Part shown: piece by piece, positions 15,467 to 24,855 of the stretch
Position numbering within the stretch: the first letter of the stretch is position 1
Layout of the letters: every line of letters begins with the position of its first letter
Origin: an uncultured Muribaculaceae bacterium
Lineage (GTDB): Bacteria > Bacteroidota > Bacteroidia > Bacteroidales > Muribaculaceae
Assembly: GCA_910578665.1 (NCBI GenBank)
Contig: CAJTQU010000022.1
Span: forward strand, 1 to 33,879
DNA: 33,879 nucleotides
Direction of reading: 5' to 3'
The notes under the pieces: generated by a model
The model's database searches: none
The model's input: only the letters and a program-made list of their open reading frames with translations
What the model was told of the DNA's origin: nothing
Position numbers and translations under genes: made by a program

Positions 15467-17287
15467 ATGAGATTTACGAGACTGTTAAATACATTCTGCA
15501 CCCTGTGCGCCATCCTGCTCATGGCAGGATGCGCTTCCGAGCAGCCCTGCCCGCCCGGACCAGGAGAGTACACGCGGCTTGTGCTCTCTGTAGACTTAGG
15601 CCAGGGGCACCGTGCCAAACCGGCTGCCGGATTTGACAACTTTGACAACGAGGATGACAAATGGGGCGCGCCGGGAGAGAACATGGAGCAATTGCGCATA
15701 ATAATTCTCGACCAGGCAGGTAATGTGGAACACAACAACCTATACACTACCGGCAGCGATGCCGTGCAGGCCGGCCAATATGAATTCCAGGTCAAACGAA
15801 ACGACACGAAGACTGTAATCTTCCTGGCCAACGAGAAAGACTACCTGCTCGACGAAGAGGGCATGGAGATAGCCGGGGGCACACGCTCGCTAACCCGGTA
15901 TATGGAGCAATTTCCTGTCAATTCATGGATGGATACTGATGCCGTACGCCGCCTGACCATAGCCCTCAGGCAGAACAGCCCGGACGGCAAGGGGCAGTCT
16001 TTAAGAACTCCGCTGCCGATCTCCGCAATATACACCGAACACATAGGAAACGAGGATGTCACCGAGCGCTCATACAACCTGCACCGCGCGGCTGTGAAAT
16101 ACAGCTTCCGCATAATCAATAATTCCAATACGAAACACACACTAAGCGGCCTGCGCATAGACCGCATAGCCGACCGCGAATTTCTTTTCCCAGACGCCCG
16201 ATACGAAACCAATGCCCAGGGATGCCAGGTGGTCAAGGAGTATAACGTGCCGGCCACTTCCAAAGAGGGTGAATACGAGATAACAGGGCTGTCCCTGCAA
16301 CTTCCGGCACACATGCCGCAGGCCGTGCAGGCCGTTGCCCCGGTCTATGTGCCGGAAGGCAGCCCCGGCAACGAGCAAGCCCAGAGAGTATCGATATCGC
16401 TTGACGGCGTCCCTCTCCAGATCTGGAAAGATCTCAAATGGCACATGCCGGGCGAAGACGAGGCATCGGCACGTCCCATGGCCGACCTTCCGCGCAATTC
16501 CCACGTAGTGGTCAATATAACTGTCAACGACCACGGAATCGACTTTATAGCCGATGTGCAGCCATATGCCGAGATCATCGTGCGGCCGCCGTTCGGACTA
16601 GACCGCGACGACGAAGGCAACATAATCATTGAACGCTACCCCGACGGGACATACGATGTCGTAATCGACAATAACAGGGTGAGAAAAGACGCCGACGATG
16701 ACGAAGTCTTAAAAATATTCAAAGACGGAACCCTGCTCTGTATGACCGAGGTTCTGAAAGACTACATACACGATGACGGAGAAGTGGATTACCAGTATTT
16801 CTTTGAAAAAGACGCATCGGGCGGCAACATGGTCATAATCCGCCAGACAACTACCGGCGGCCAATACCACGGCGGCAAAGACGACTTGGTAGTGGCAGAT
16901 CATGAACATGACACCAATGACCGTCCGTTATTCGTACTCGACAAAAAGGGTGACTTCTACAAGGTATACTATGACACTGCCGACGGAGTGCCCGAACTGA
17001 GCCCCACGGACGATGACGGCGCCGAAATCATACAGGCCAACGGGTTCCAGTTCCGCGACGTACTCGACATGCACCGGTATCTAGGCACTTATGTAGTAGT
17101 AAAAGACGGAAATGAAGAACTGAGATATTACAAAGACGGAAGCGTGCTCGACTGGGAGACAGGCGTTCCGGAAACAGGAACAAGAAGCACCAGCCGCGCT
17201 ACAGACAAAAATAAAATCCGGAAAATACTAAATTCCATGCGCCGCGGCAGTCTGCAGCCACTACGCGTCCTCAACAAACACAAATAA
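15467..17287 (+). CDS. minor pilus lipoprotein, Mfa/FimA-like
   Basis: This 606-residue exported lipoprotein (lipobox LLMAGC, Cys22) sits in the pilus operon. The first part begins with a beta strand typical of FimA/Mfa lipoproteins (TRLVLSVDLG) and contains LHRAAVKYSFRIINNS, resembling the strand that starts the pilin fold. From about residue 385 the sequence turns into Asp-rich beta motifs built around Y-x-DG or F-x-DG (ERYPDGTYDVV, FKDGTLLCM, YYKDGSVLDW). It ends with a strongly basic tail (IRKILNSMRRGSLQPL). I do not recognise the C-terminal third. A minor or accessory subunit of the pilus is inferred from position and lipobox; the function is unproven. Confidence 0.65.
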   Translation: MRFTRLLNTFCTLCAILLMAGCASEQPCPPGPGEYTRLVLSVDLGQGHRAKPAAGFDNFDNEDDKWGAPGENMEQLRIIILDQAGNVEHNNLYTTGSDAVQAGQYEFQVKRNDTKTVIFLANEKDYLLDEEGMEIAGGTRSLTRYMEQFPVNSWMDTDAVRRLTIALRQNSPDGKGQSLRTPLPISAIYTEHIGNEDVTERSYNLHRAAVKYSFRIINNSNTKHTLSGLRIDRIADREFLFPDARYETNAQGCQVVKEYNVPATSKEGEYEITGLSLQLPAHMPQAVQAVAPVYVPEGSPGNEQAQRVSISLDGVPLQIWKDLKWHMPGEDEASARPMADLPRNSHVVVNITVNDHGIDFIADVQPYAEIIVRPPFGLDRDDEGNIIIERYPDGTYDVVIDNNRVRKDADDDEVLKIFKDGTLLCMTEVLKDYIHDDGEVDYQYFFEKDASGGNMVIIRQTTTGGQYHGGKDDLVVADHEHDTNDRPLFVLDKKGDFYKVYYDTADGVPELSPTDDDGAEIIQANGFQFRDVLDMHRYLGTYVVVKDGNEELRYYKDGSVLDWETGVPETGTRSTSRATDKNKIRKILNSMRRGSLQPLRVLNKHK

Positions 17288-17293
17288 GACATC

Positions 17294-17317
17294 CGTGCGG
17301 CCGGTACCGGCCGCACG
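17294..17317. repeat. perfect 24-base palindrome between two pilus genes
   Basis: CGTGCGGCCGGT at 17294-17305 is followed directly by its reverse complement to 17317, with no spacer. It lies 7 bases after the stop of the 606-residue gene. It can form a GC-rich hairpin in RNA or a dyad protein site in DNA, and is not followed by a T run. Confidence 0.8.
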
Positions 17318-17354
17318 ACCACACTGATAACAATCCTATATTGCTGTTTAAGAC

Positions 17355-20300
17355 ATGAAAACACTGCTGAAATACGGATACATCATACCAGTGCTGGCAA
17401 CACTGCTGGCGCTGGCAGGCTGCTACGATGACGGTCTGGACGCCCCCTATCCCGGCGAATACCCTGAGGGGGATACCGAGATAAATGTCAGGATGGACTT
17501 CGAGCCGTTTGCGAGCAACTCTGTAAACACACGCGGCACTGCCGGTGACAAAATGGACAATCTCGATGATCTCTGCGTTGTGGCCTACGACACAGAGGGC
17601 AATCTGTTAGACGGATTCCCGGTAGAGATAACTAAAAGCGACCACGGTCTGAACGTGGTAAAAGTGCCTAGAAAGGACTCCGACGCCTCTAACGGCGCAT
17701 CGGCCCAGAGCTCCACATATCAGGCCACATTTAAGATGACCGTGCCTTACGGACGCTACTATATCTACGGGGTGGCCAATCTGGGTCACTATACCGGCGA
17801 TACACGCACGACCACCACGTATCAGGAACTGACCTCTGGCGGCCGATTTGCAGAAGCTGCCAAGACACGCGAGGGGCTGCTCAACTGCCAGACAGAATGG
17901 GACGAGAAAAACTACCTCAACAACTGCGAGATGCTGGGATATTTCACCAACGATTTAAATGAGAAATCTCCCTCTACTGGTAATGATACGAACAATAAGA
18001 CTGTGTCTATAGACCGTCCCGGCATGACCGTGCACTCATGGTTGCGCCGCTGCGCGTCGAAAGTAACGATCGATTTCGACGGTTCCGGCCTGAGAGAGAA
18101 TATCTATGTATACATCAAGCGTGCCACAATACATGACATACCGCGCCATTGCGCTCTGGGAATGCCCAACGGCATAGGAAGCGAAGCCGAAATGATCTCT
18201 TATAAAAATGACCAGTACAGGCCCGACAGCGACAACAAAGGGGTATATATCGACTATGGCACAGGCAGCGATTACCGCAATTGGCCGAGCATATCCAAAG
18301 GCCATCCAAACTTAACAGATGCCAGCGATGAGCCCAGAGACTTCCACAGCGAGACAGCCGAAGCGCTGTATCTGTATGAAAACCGGCAGGGAGACCAGGG
18401 AGATGACTTCAACAAAGAACAGATTCCGGATAAAGACGGCAATATAATCGGCAAAGACGATATGAAAGACGAAGTGCCTTACGGAAGTTACATAGAAGTA
18501 GAGGCATACTATGACATGGCGTCATCGTCAGAAGTATCGCAGGGAAAGATAATATACCGCTTCATGCTGGGCAAGGACGCACTCAAGAATTTTGATGTGG
18601 ACCGCAACCACCACTACAAGATAACGATGTGTGTGCGTGGCAACGGCAATGACGTGGACTGGCATATCGAATATGAGGAAAAGAACGGTTTTAAATTCCG
18701 CGTCCCCTATTACGTGTCTTATCTCTACAACCACGAATCAACCCTGCGTTTCACCTACACGCCGCCGGAAGGGGTAACAGTGACATCGCTTGACGCCGAA
18801 ATTATAGCCAATAACTGGTGGCCGGAACAAGGTTCGTACAGTACCAATGAAGCTAACAAGCAAAATCCTCTCGTATCATTGAATGCCGACCCTCTGGATC
18901 CGGCATCATATAGGACTGACAATAAATACCCCGAAAACGCAGGAGCATTAGCAGGCCGTACCAAATATCTAGGCAACGGATTTCTGTCACTGCGCGCCAC
19001 ATCTCTCACTGTGCTCAATATTGAGAACACAACCGAGATAAACCCCAATAAAGACTGGCACAAGAGAGACGAGAACCAATATATGAATGACAACTACTTC
19101 TATGGCAACGGATTCAAACTCAAACCTGGAGACGCAAACATAGACCGCAGCAGGCGTACATACACGTTTAACGAAAACGGTAGTGACAAAAGCGATCCTT
19201 CAAACACCGGACGCGAGGCTTATGAAGTGACAAAACTATCAAACGGCTCACTATATTTCAAACTGCCGGTGTTCACCCGTGCCAAGAACCTGGTGAAGCG
19301 CACAGGATACACAGGCAATAACCCGTATGAAAGTTCAGAACGAATGGCGTATGTCAAAATAACCGTGCATCTCAGCAATGGCGACACTCCGACCGAGATC
19401 ATACCGGTTAAACAGGTACCTCGAATCACCAACCCCAAAGGGATATACCGCAAGTCCGGAAACAATGAGAATTTCCATGTTCTTCTGACTGAACAAGAAA
19501 GCGACAACGGATCTACATTTACACCTTTCAAGTCAGACGGACCGTGGATGGCGGAAGTGCTTTCCAATGACGCCAATTTCATAAATCTAAACGGACGCAG
19601 CACAATAAAAGGTTCTACAGGTTCTTACATTGAATTCAATGTGAGGTTCAACAAGATGAACAGGGACAAGAAGGTGCGAAACGCCGTAATACGTGTGAGA
19701 TACCATAACTACTCCTGTGTGCACCTCATCTTTGTGCGCCAAGGCTATGACGCACAACAACTGTCATCAGACGGCGTGAAATGGCACACCACAAACCGTA
19801 TCACAGCCACCGACGAGGGTGACGATCCGCGCGATGAAGGCTCGCTCTTCCGATATGGCAACACCACACTTCCTATAGACGTGCAGAGCAACGCGTATCC
19901 AAATATCGGTATAGCGCCGACAATCGAAGGCTTTACCGCGGCAGGCGTGCTCAACATAGCGACCGGCAAAAATACATATACAAACAAGGACAAGGATAAT
20001 AATTATTATTACTGGCAGTCTATCGAGACAAACGATGACGGATTTAAAGACACCGACATAGCAAGAATGTCGGACTTTGAAAAGTTATATCGCTCGGAAA
20101 ACATAGAACATGGCTTCGGTGTGCTCTATGCCGACGGGGCGACCGAGACCTTGCTTGAAACTGAGGATGTATACGGATACTGCCGCCACGATCCTTCTGC
20201 AGAGCGGGACAAGAGAGGTATGTGCGGTGTATTTGCCTATTACTTTGACAAAAGCGAAAACGACAGTAATAACACATACAACTACCGCAGTATATTTTTC

Positions 20301-20669
20301 CCGGTAGGACGCTCTGGCTACGGACACCGCAAACATACTGACAGATACGGAAGACAAACTGGTGACGGTGTCCTGCGATATTCCTGCGGCCAGACTGGCG
20401 AATTCAAAAGTGCCTGGGTGCCTAATTTCATCTTCTGGTGTCCGCTGTTCTACGACCTTTACATGCGTAAAGGCGCGATCTACTGGGCAAGGGAAATGGC
20501 ACCGGCCTACGAGGTCACAGGCGAATACCAGACCGAGGCCGTAGGACTTGATATGAATTTCTTTACATTCGACGTTAACGCAATAGTAAAATCCAATCTT
20601 TACACCCAGCGGGCACAACAAGATAACCGAAACTGGGACGCATGTTTCCTAAGGGCGATAGATGAATAA
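17355..20669 (+). CDS. large DUF4906-like pilus lipoprotein, candidate tip protein
   Basis: This 1104-residue lipoprotein (lipobox LALAGC, Cys23) is the last large gene of the pilus operon. After the anchor comes a FimA/Mfa-like strand (TEINVRMDFEPFAS), then a region typical of DUF4906 proteins (SWLRRCASKVTIDFDG at about 226-241, then YIKRATIHDIPRHCALG). The middle has several IgG-like beta stretches with WPEQGSYSTNE and VKQVPRITNPKGIYR. The C-terminal part (FFPVGRSGYGHR, FWCPLFYDLYMRKGAIYWAR) is globular and aromatic-rich. Position and size suggest a tip or adhesin subunit; ligand unknown. The DUF4906 assignment is from memory of sequence style and should be tested. Confidence 0.65.
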   Translation: MKTLLKYGYIIPVLATLLALAGCYDDGLDAPYPGEYPEGDTEINVRMDFEPFASNSVNTRGTAGDKMDNLDDLCVVAYDTEGNLLDGFPVEITKSDHGLNVVKVPRKDSDASNGASAQSSTYQATFKMTVPYGRYYIYGVANLGHYTGDTRTTTTYQELTSGGRFAEAAKTREGLLNCQTEWDEKNYLNNCEMLGYFTNDLNEKSPSTGNDTNNKTVSIDRPGMTVHSWLRRCASKVTIDFDGSGLRENIYVYIKRATIHDIPRHCALGMPNGIGSEAEMISYKNDQYRPDSDNKGVYIDYGTGSDYRNWPSISKGHPNLTDASDEPRDFHSETAEALYLYENRQGDQGDDFNKEQIPDKDGNIIGKDDMKDEVPYGSYIEVEAYYDMASSSEVSQGKIIYRFMLGKDALKNFDVDRNHHYKITMCVRGNGNDVDWHIEYEEKNGFKFRVPYYVSYLYNHESTLRFTYTPPEGVTVTSLDAEIIANNWWPEQGSYSTNEANKQNPLVSLNADPLDPASYRTDNKYPENAGALAGRTKYLGNGFLSLRATSLTVLNIENTTEINPNKDWHKRDENQYMNDNYFYGNGFKLKPGDANIDRSRRTYTFNENGSDKSDPSNTGREAYEVTKLSNGSLYFKLPVFTRAKNLVKRTGYTGNNPYESSERMAYVKITVHLSNGDTPTEIIPVKQVPRITNPKGIYRKSGNNENFHVLLTEQESDNGSTFTPFKSDGPWMAEVLSNDANFINLNGRSTIKGSTGSYIEFNVRFNKMNRDKKVRNAVIRVRYHNYSCVHLIFVRQGYDAQQLSSDGVKWHTTNRITATDEGDDPRDEGSLFRYGNTTLPIDVQSNAYPNIGIAPTIEGFTAAGVLNIATGKNTYTNKDKDNNYYYWQSIETNDDGFKDTDIARMSDFEKLYRSENIEHGFGVLYADGATETLLETEDVYGYCRHDPSAERDKRGMCGVFAYYFDKSENDSNNTYNYRSIFFPVGRSGYGHRKHTDRYGRQTGDGVLRYSCGQTGEFKSAWVPNFIFWCPLFYDLYMRKGAIYWAREMAPAYEVTGEYQTEAVGLDMNFFTFDVNAIVKSNLYTQRAQQDNRNWDACFLRAIDE

Positions 20670-20699
20670 ACGATCTAACAAACTCTGCCTATAAACCCG

Positions 20700-20731
20700 G
20701 CCGGCGCCATACTAGCTAGTGTGGTGCCGGC
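20700..20731. repeat. long inverted repeat at the end of the pilus operon
   Basis: GCCGGCGCCATACTA (20700-20714) pairs with TAGTGTGGTGCCGGC (20717-20731), 15 base pairs with two G-U pairs in RNA and a 2-base centre. It lies between the candidate tip gene and the thioredoxin-like gene. It has no T run, so it looks like an mRNA-end stabiliser or a leaky terminator. Confidence 0.6.
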
Positions 20732-20756
20732 AATGTATAAAATAGTAAGAACAGTT

Positions 20757-21335
20757 ATGAAACATCTGGTATCCATAATGCTTCTGACAGTGCTGGCCTT
20801 AACGGGCGGATGCGTCACTGAAAAGGACCGGCCGGCATATTCGCTGCAGAAAGGTGACAGCGTGCCTCATTTCGAAGTTGTGATGAACAACGGTCAGTTA
20901 TTCTCGACACCGATGCTTGCCAAGAAGACCTCGGTGATAGCGTTTTTCAACACCGGATGTTCCGACTGCCGTCGCGAACTGCCGGAAATACAGAAAGCAT
21001 ACGAGACATGCCTGAAGGAGGGGCTATCCGTGATATTTGCATGCATAGCCAGGGAAGAGGATGCCGCCTCAATAGCCGTATACTGGGAACAGAACGGCCT
21101 GTCACTCCCCTATTCAGCCCAGACAGACAGGGAGGTCTACAGTCTGTTTGCGTCAGGCGGTATTCCGCGCATCTATGTCGCTACGCCGTTTGCGGACGGG
21201 GCCGTGGTAGCCGCGGCCTATACGGATACAAAGGCTCCAGACGCCGAATCTCTGCTGGCCTTACTCAGGCAGCTAGAAACGTTACGGAATATCAAAAAAC
21301 AAGGGAAAGGTACCACTTATCTTAAAAGAATGTAA
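20757..21335 (+). CDS. TlpA/thioredoxin-like lipoprotein
   Basis: This is a 192-residue periplasm-facing thioredoxin-fold protein. I chose the ATG at 20757, which gives a clean lipoprotein signal (ALTGGC, Cys19). In-frame starts at 20721 and 20733 are less likely because the first falls inside the long inverted repeat. The active site is Cys68-Ser-Asp-Cys71 in FFNTGCSDCRRELPE, and the cis-proline loop is GGIPRIYVA. Such proteins reduce or isomerise disulfides, or take part in cytochrome maturation and redox defence. Its position just after the pilus operon hints at folding of exported proteins, but the hairpin before it may separate the two units. Partner unknown. Confidence 0.82.
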   Translation: MKHLVSIMLLTVLALTGGCVTEKDRPAYSLQKGDSVPHFEVVMNNGQLFSTPMLAKKTSVIAFFNTGCSDCRRELPEIQKAYETCLKEGLSVIFACIAREEDAASIAVYWEQNGLSLPYSAQTDREVYSLFASGGIPRIYVATPFADGAVVAAAYTDTKAPDAESLLALLRQLETLRNIKKQGKGTTYLKRM

Positions 21336-21368
21336 AACCCGGCATGCCGTTCGTTTGTTCTCAAGTGT

Positions 21369-23336
21369 ATGACATGTACAGGCATACAGAATAAAACGGG
21401 CATCCACAGGCTGACCATGGCCGGTCTCCTGGTAACGATGGGAATTGTCTTCGGCGATATAGGCACATCGCCCCTATATGTGATGAAAGCCGTGATGGCG
21501 GCAAACAGCACGCCTGACAATGACTATATAATCGGCGCCGTATCTTGCGTGATTTGGACTCTCACGCTCCAGACAACTATTAAATACGTGCTTATAGCCC
21601 TCAGGGCCGATAACAAAGGCGAAGGGGGCATCCTGGCCCTATATGCCCTGTTGCGCCATACTCCGAGAAAATGGCTCTACATAGCCGGATGTGTCGGCGC
21701 GGCGGCACTCATAGCCGACGGCGTGATCACTCCGGCCATCACGGTAACATCGGCCGTAGAAGGCCTCGGCACTGTCACAGACTCTGTGCCGGTGCTGCCG
21801 GTAGTGGTGGTAGTCATCGTTCTGATATTTGCCAGCCAGCAGGCCGGCACAGAGCGTATAGGGCGCTTCTTCGGTCCATTTATGCTTCTGTGGTTTCTCA
21901 TGCTCGGCATACTGGGAGCCGTGGGGCTGGCAGCCTCTCCCGGCATACTTAAGGCATTCAATCCCTGGTATGCCGCACGCCTCCTATGGCACGACCCGGC
22001 CTGGTTCGCAATACTCGGCGCCGTATTCCTATGCACCACGGGTGCCGAGGCCCTATATTCCGACCTGGGGCATTGCGGTAGGAAAAATATAACCGCCAGC
22101 TGGCTCTTCGTAAAAACGATGCTCATATTAAACTATCTGGGCCAGGGGGCATGGCTTATGGGCAGTACGCAGGAGGTGATCCGTTCGTCAAACCCTTTTT
22201 ATGCCATTATGCCCCCGTGGTTCACAATAGCCGGAGTGGCCATGTCTACCGGGGCAGCCATAATAGCGAGCCAGGCACTACTGAGCGGATCGTTTACGAT
22301 TTTCTCAGAAGCCGTAAACCTCGGTCTGTGGCCCAGGCTTAAGATAAAATATATGACGGCGGCCAGGGGGCAATTATATATACCGGCCGTAAACTGGTCA
22401 CTTATGGCCGGATGCCTGCTGACAGTGGCTATATTCCGCAATTCGGGGGGAATGGAAGCTGCATACGGACTGGCTATAACTGTGACCATGCTGATGACGA
22501 CATTGCTGCTGGCACTGTGGCTGCGCAGCCGCGGAACCAGCCTATGGGCCACTATATTGTTCCTGGCCGTATTTGCCTCGGTAGAGGGAATCTTCTTTCT
22601 GGCAAACGCATCTAAATTTGTCCACGGAGGCTGGTACAGCCTGCTGGTGGCGGCAGTCCTGGCCGGTATCATGATAATATGGCATAAGGCGCTACTCGCG
22701 CGATTGAAATACATAGATTTCCGCAGGTTGGACAAATGCACGGCTATCATAAAAGGAATAAAAGAGGATGCGGCGATTGCGAAATGCGCGTCAAATATCG
22801 TATATATAAGCCATGCTCCGGAATACGGGCTGGTAGAAAGCAAGATCATATATTCGATCATAAACAAACAACCCAAACGGGCCGACCACTACTGGATAAT
22901 CCGCATCGAGCATCTTGACGAGCCGGACACGCTCGAGTATTCGGCCGACGTGGCAGCGCCGGACACCCTGTACCTAATCACACTACGCCTCGGATTCCGC
23001 ATAGAACCGAGGCTGAACACATATGTACGCCAGATCGTGGAAGACCTGGTGGCAGAAGGTTCTCTGGACCTGGTGAGCACTTACCCGTCGTTGCGCAGCC
23101 ATAACATACCGGGGGATTTCCGTTTTATACTGATACGCCGTGTGTTTTCACCCTCGAGCAGCTGTTGCCACAAAGACAGGTTGCTGATGCAGATCTACGA
23201 GAAACTGAGACATCTTGGCATATCAGACCAGGACGCATTCGGACTTGATACCAGCATGGTCACGGCGGAAACCGTACCCCTCATAATCAATACCGCCCCT
23301 TCACGCCGCATAACAAGAGTACCAAACCGGACATAG
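21369..23336 (+). CDS. kup: Kup-family potassium uptake transporter
   Basis: Kup/HAK/KUP proteins import potassium, probably with protons, across the inner membrane. The 655-residue protein starts with the conserved IVFGDIGTSPLYVMKAVM near residues 27-44. It continues with NKGEGGILALYAL, GAAALIADGVITPAI and VEGL, all family hallmarks. About twelve membrane segments are followed by a cytoplasmic C-terminal domain from about residue 460. It is 33 bases downstream of the thioredoxin-like gene, with a small CGGCATGCCG palindrome in the gap. A later Met (MAGLLVTMG) is possible, but the ATG used is the first in frame. Confidence 0.95.
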   Translation: MTCTGIQNKTGIHRLTMAGLLVTMGIVFGDIGTSPLYVMKAVMAANSTPDNDYIIGAVSCVIWTLTLQTTIKYVLIALRADNKGEGGILALYALLRHTPRKWLYIAGCVGAAALIADGVITPAITVTSAVEGLGTVTDSVPVLPVVVVVIVLIFASQQAGTERIGRFFGPFMLLWFLMLGILGAVGLAASPGILKAFNPWYAARLLWHDPAWFAILGAVFLCTTGAEALYSDLGHCGRKNITASWLFVKTMLILNYLGQGAWLMGSTQEVIRSSNPFYAIMPPWFTIAGVAMSTGAAIIASQALLSGSFTIFSEAVNLGLWPRLKIKYMTAARGQLYIPAVNWSLMAGCLLTVAIFRNSGGMEAAYGLAITVTMLMTTLLLALWLRSRGTSLWATILFLAVFASVEGIFFLANASKFVHGGWYSLLVAAVLAGIMIIWHKALLARLKYIDFRRLDKCTAIIKGIKEDAAIAKCASNIVYISHAPEYGLVESKIIYSIINKQPKRADHYWIIRIEHLDEPDTLEYSADVAAPDTLYLITLRLGFRIEPRLNTYVRQIVEDLVAEGSLDLVSTYPSLRSHNIPGDFRFILIRRVFSPSSSCCHKDRLLMQIYEKLRHLGISDQDAFGLDTSMVTAETVPLIINTAPSRRITRVPNRT

Positions 23337-23367
23337 CTCCGTATCACCGCACGGCCGCATTCCCCCA

Positions 23368-23399
23368 TTTGCGCATATCGACAGGTTTTCTTATCTTTG
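23368..23399 (+). promoter_or_regulatory. Bacteroidales-type promoter for the DJ-1/PfpI gene
   Basis: TTTG at 23368-23371 and TATCTTTG at 23392-23399 are separated by exactly 20 bases. Transcription would start near 23405, upstream of the ATG at 23478 and downstream of an in-frame TTG at 23397 that is therefore not the start. Confidence 0.75.
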
Positions 23400-23477
23400 C
23401 ACTATGAAAAGCATCTGCGAGATGCTGCTACCAAACATCGCGCTCTCCAGATAAGCAATTATACAACACTGAAAGCA

Positions 23478-24086
23478 ATGAGCAAAGAAATCCTATATCT
23501 GCTTCTTCCCGAATATGCAGACCACGAGGCAGCATATCTCACACAGGCAATAGCATCAGACGAATTATCTATAAAAGAGTATCCCAAATATACTAACAAA
23601 GTGCTGGCACCGACCATGGCACCGGTAAAGTCCATCGGAGGCTTCCGCACCATGCCCGACTACTCGTTTGAAACAATGCCAGACAACTATGCAGCGCTCG
23701 TGCTGGTAGGCGGATTCGGATGGAAAATGCCTCTGGCCGACCAGGTTGCCCCTGTCGTGCAGAAAGCCATGACAGAAGGCAAAATAGTAGGTGCCATATG
23801 CAACGCGGCCTCATTCATGGCCAGACACGGATTTTTAAACCATGTCCGGCATACCGGCAACGGCATAGAGCAACTCCGAATATGGGGCGGAGACAATTAT
23901 ACCAACCAGACAGGATACATCCACAGCCAGGCAGTATCAGACGGTAACATAGTGACGGCAAACGGTTCGGCTGCTCTGGAGTTTGCCAAAGAACTGCTCC
24001 TGCTTCTGGAAAACGATACCCCGGACAAAATCAATATGTTCTACCAATTTAACAAGCAGGGATTCTGCACCCTGTTTCCCGAATGA
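23478..24086 (+). CDS. DJ-1/PfpI-family protein (type 1 glutamine amidotransferase-like)
   Basis: This 202-residue cytoplasmic protein of the DJ-1/PfpI superfamily begins MSKEILYLLLPEYADHEAAY. The nucleophile elbow is GAICNAASFMARHG with Cys108; the usual preceding Gly/Glu strand is YAALVLVGGFGW. Relatives include proteases, glyoxalases, chaperones and protein deglycases, so the exact activity cannot be assigned. The start at 23478 fits both homology and the upstream promoter. A META-domain lipoprotein gene follows after 41 bases and is probably co-transcribed, a pairing that suggests a stress response. Confidence 0.85.
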   Translation: MSKEILYLLLPEYADHEAAYLTQAIASDELSIKEYPKYTNKVLAPTMAPVKSIGGFRTMPDYSFETMPDNYAALVLVGGFGWKMPLADQVAPVVQKAMTEGKIVGAICNAASFMARHGFLNHVRHTGNGIEQLRIWGGDNYTNQTGYIHSQAVSDGNIVTANGSAALEFAKELLLLLENDTPDKINMFYQFNKQGFCTLFPE

Positions 24087-24127
24087 TGACAAAAACATGA
24101 TACAACACCAATAAACCAAATAAAGAA

Positions 24128-24604
24128 ATGAAGAAGATTATTTATTCTTTCGTAACTCTCAGCCTCATAACTTGTGCCTGCGGCACAACAACCCAAAACA
24201 CAGTGGCTGATTCTGCCTCTGAAGCAGAACCGCAAGCAGCCCAGACAGCACCGGACACCACTCCGGATATAGAGGGACAATGGAAAATAGAACAGGTGGC
24301 AATAGGCGATTCTATAACCTTACGCCCGGCAGAGGAAAAGAATGGCAATGCCGGTATAACGTTTGAAAATGGCAGATATTCCATAACTACAAACTGCAAC
24401 AGCATCCAGGGCGAATACACGCTCAATGGCAATTCCATAGTCCTGCACGCCGGTCTGACCACAGAAATGGCTTGTGACAACATGCAGCTAGAAGACGGCC
24501 TTAAAAAGATTCTGCCTGCCATAAGCACTATCGAGAGCCAGAATGACAGCACAATACGGCTCAGCAGCAAAAATTCTGACTATATCATGCTGTCACATCC
24601 TTGA
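24128..24604 (+). CDS. META-domain (HslJ-like) lipoprotein
   Basis: This 158-residue exported protein has a signal peptide ending in TCAC (lipidated Cys16 or, more likely, Cys18) and a Thr/Ala/Glu-rich spacer to about residue 45. One META domain follows: IEGQWKIEQVAIGDSI, the hallmark FENGRYSITTNCNSIQGEY, and TTEMACDN. META/HslJ proteins are linked to heat shock and novobiocin resistance in E. coli; the biochemical role is unknown. It follows the DJ-1 gene and is closed by the terminator at 24652. Confidence 0.88.
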   Translation: MKKIIYSFVTLSLITCACGTTTQNTVADSASEAEPQAAQTAPDTTPDIEGQWKIEQVAIGDSITLRPAEEKNGNAGITFENGRYSITTNCNSIQGEYTLNGNSIVLHAGLTTEMACDNMQLEDGLKKILPAISTIESQNDSTIRLSSKNSDYIMLSHP

Positions 24605-24651
24605 TACCGACGCAAGAAAAAACAAACGCTTGCCAAGCAATAAAAACGAGC

Positions 24652-24684
24652 CGCACACCTCCGAAATAATTTCGGAAGTGTGCG
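24652..24684 (+). terminator. strong terminator after the META gene
   Basis: CGCACAC-C-TCCGAAA and TTTCGGA-A-GTGTGCG form a 14-pair stem with one internal mismatch and a 3-base loop, followed by TTCATTTATT. It separates the + strand core genes from the accessory region. Bases 24685-24855 hold no gene that I can see. Confidence 0.8.
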
Positions 24685-24855
24685 ACTTCATTTATTCAGA
24701 CAATCCATAATCACAGCACCCTCCGGCAACAAAGCTACAGAACGCTGTCAGAAGTCTTATAAGCCAGACACACGACAGATCTCCAAAAGCAAACCGGCAT
24801 CTGTAAATAGGCTATAACTATCAATGACAAAACCGGTCAAAACCGAATAACAATA

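Noticed and set aside
23397..23477. 27-residue N-terminal extension of the DJ-1/PfpI protein starting at TTG
   Set aside because: It overlaps the promoter -7 box and lacks similarity to the family; the ATG at 23478 fits better.
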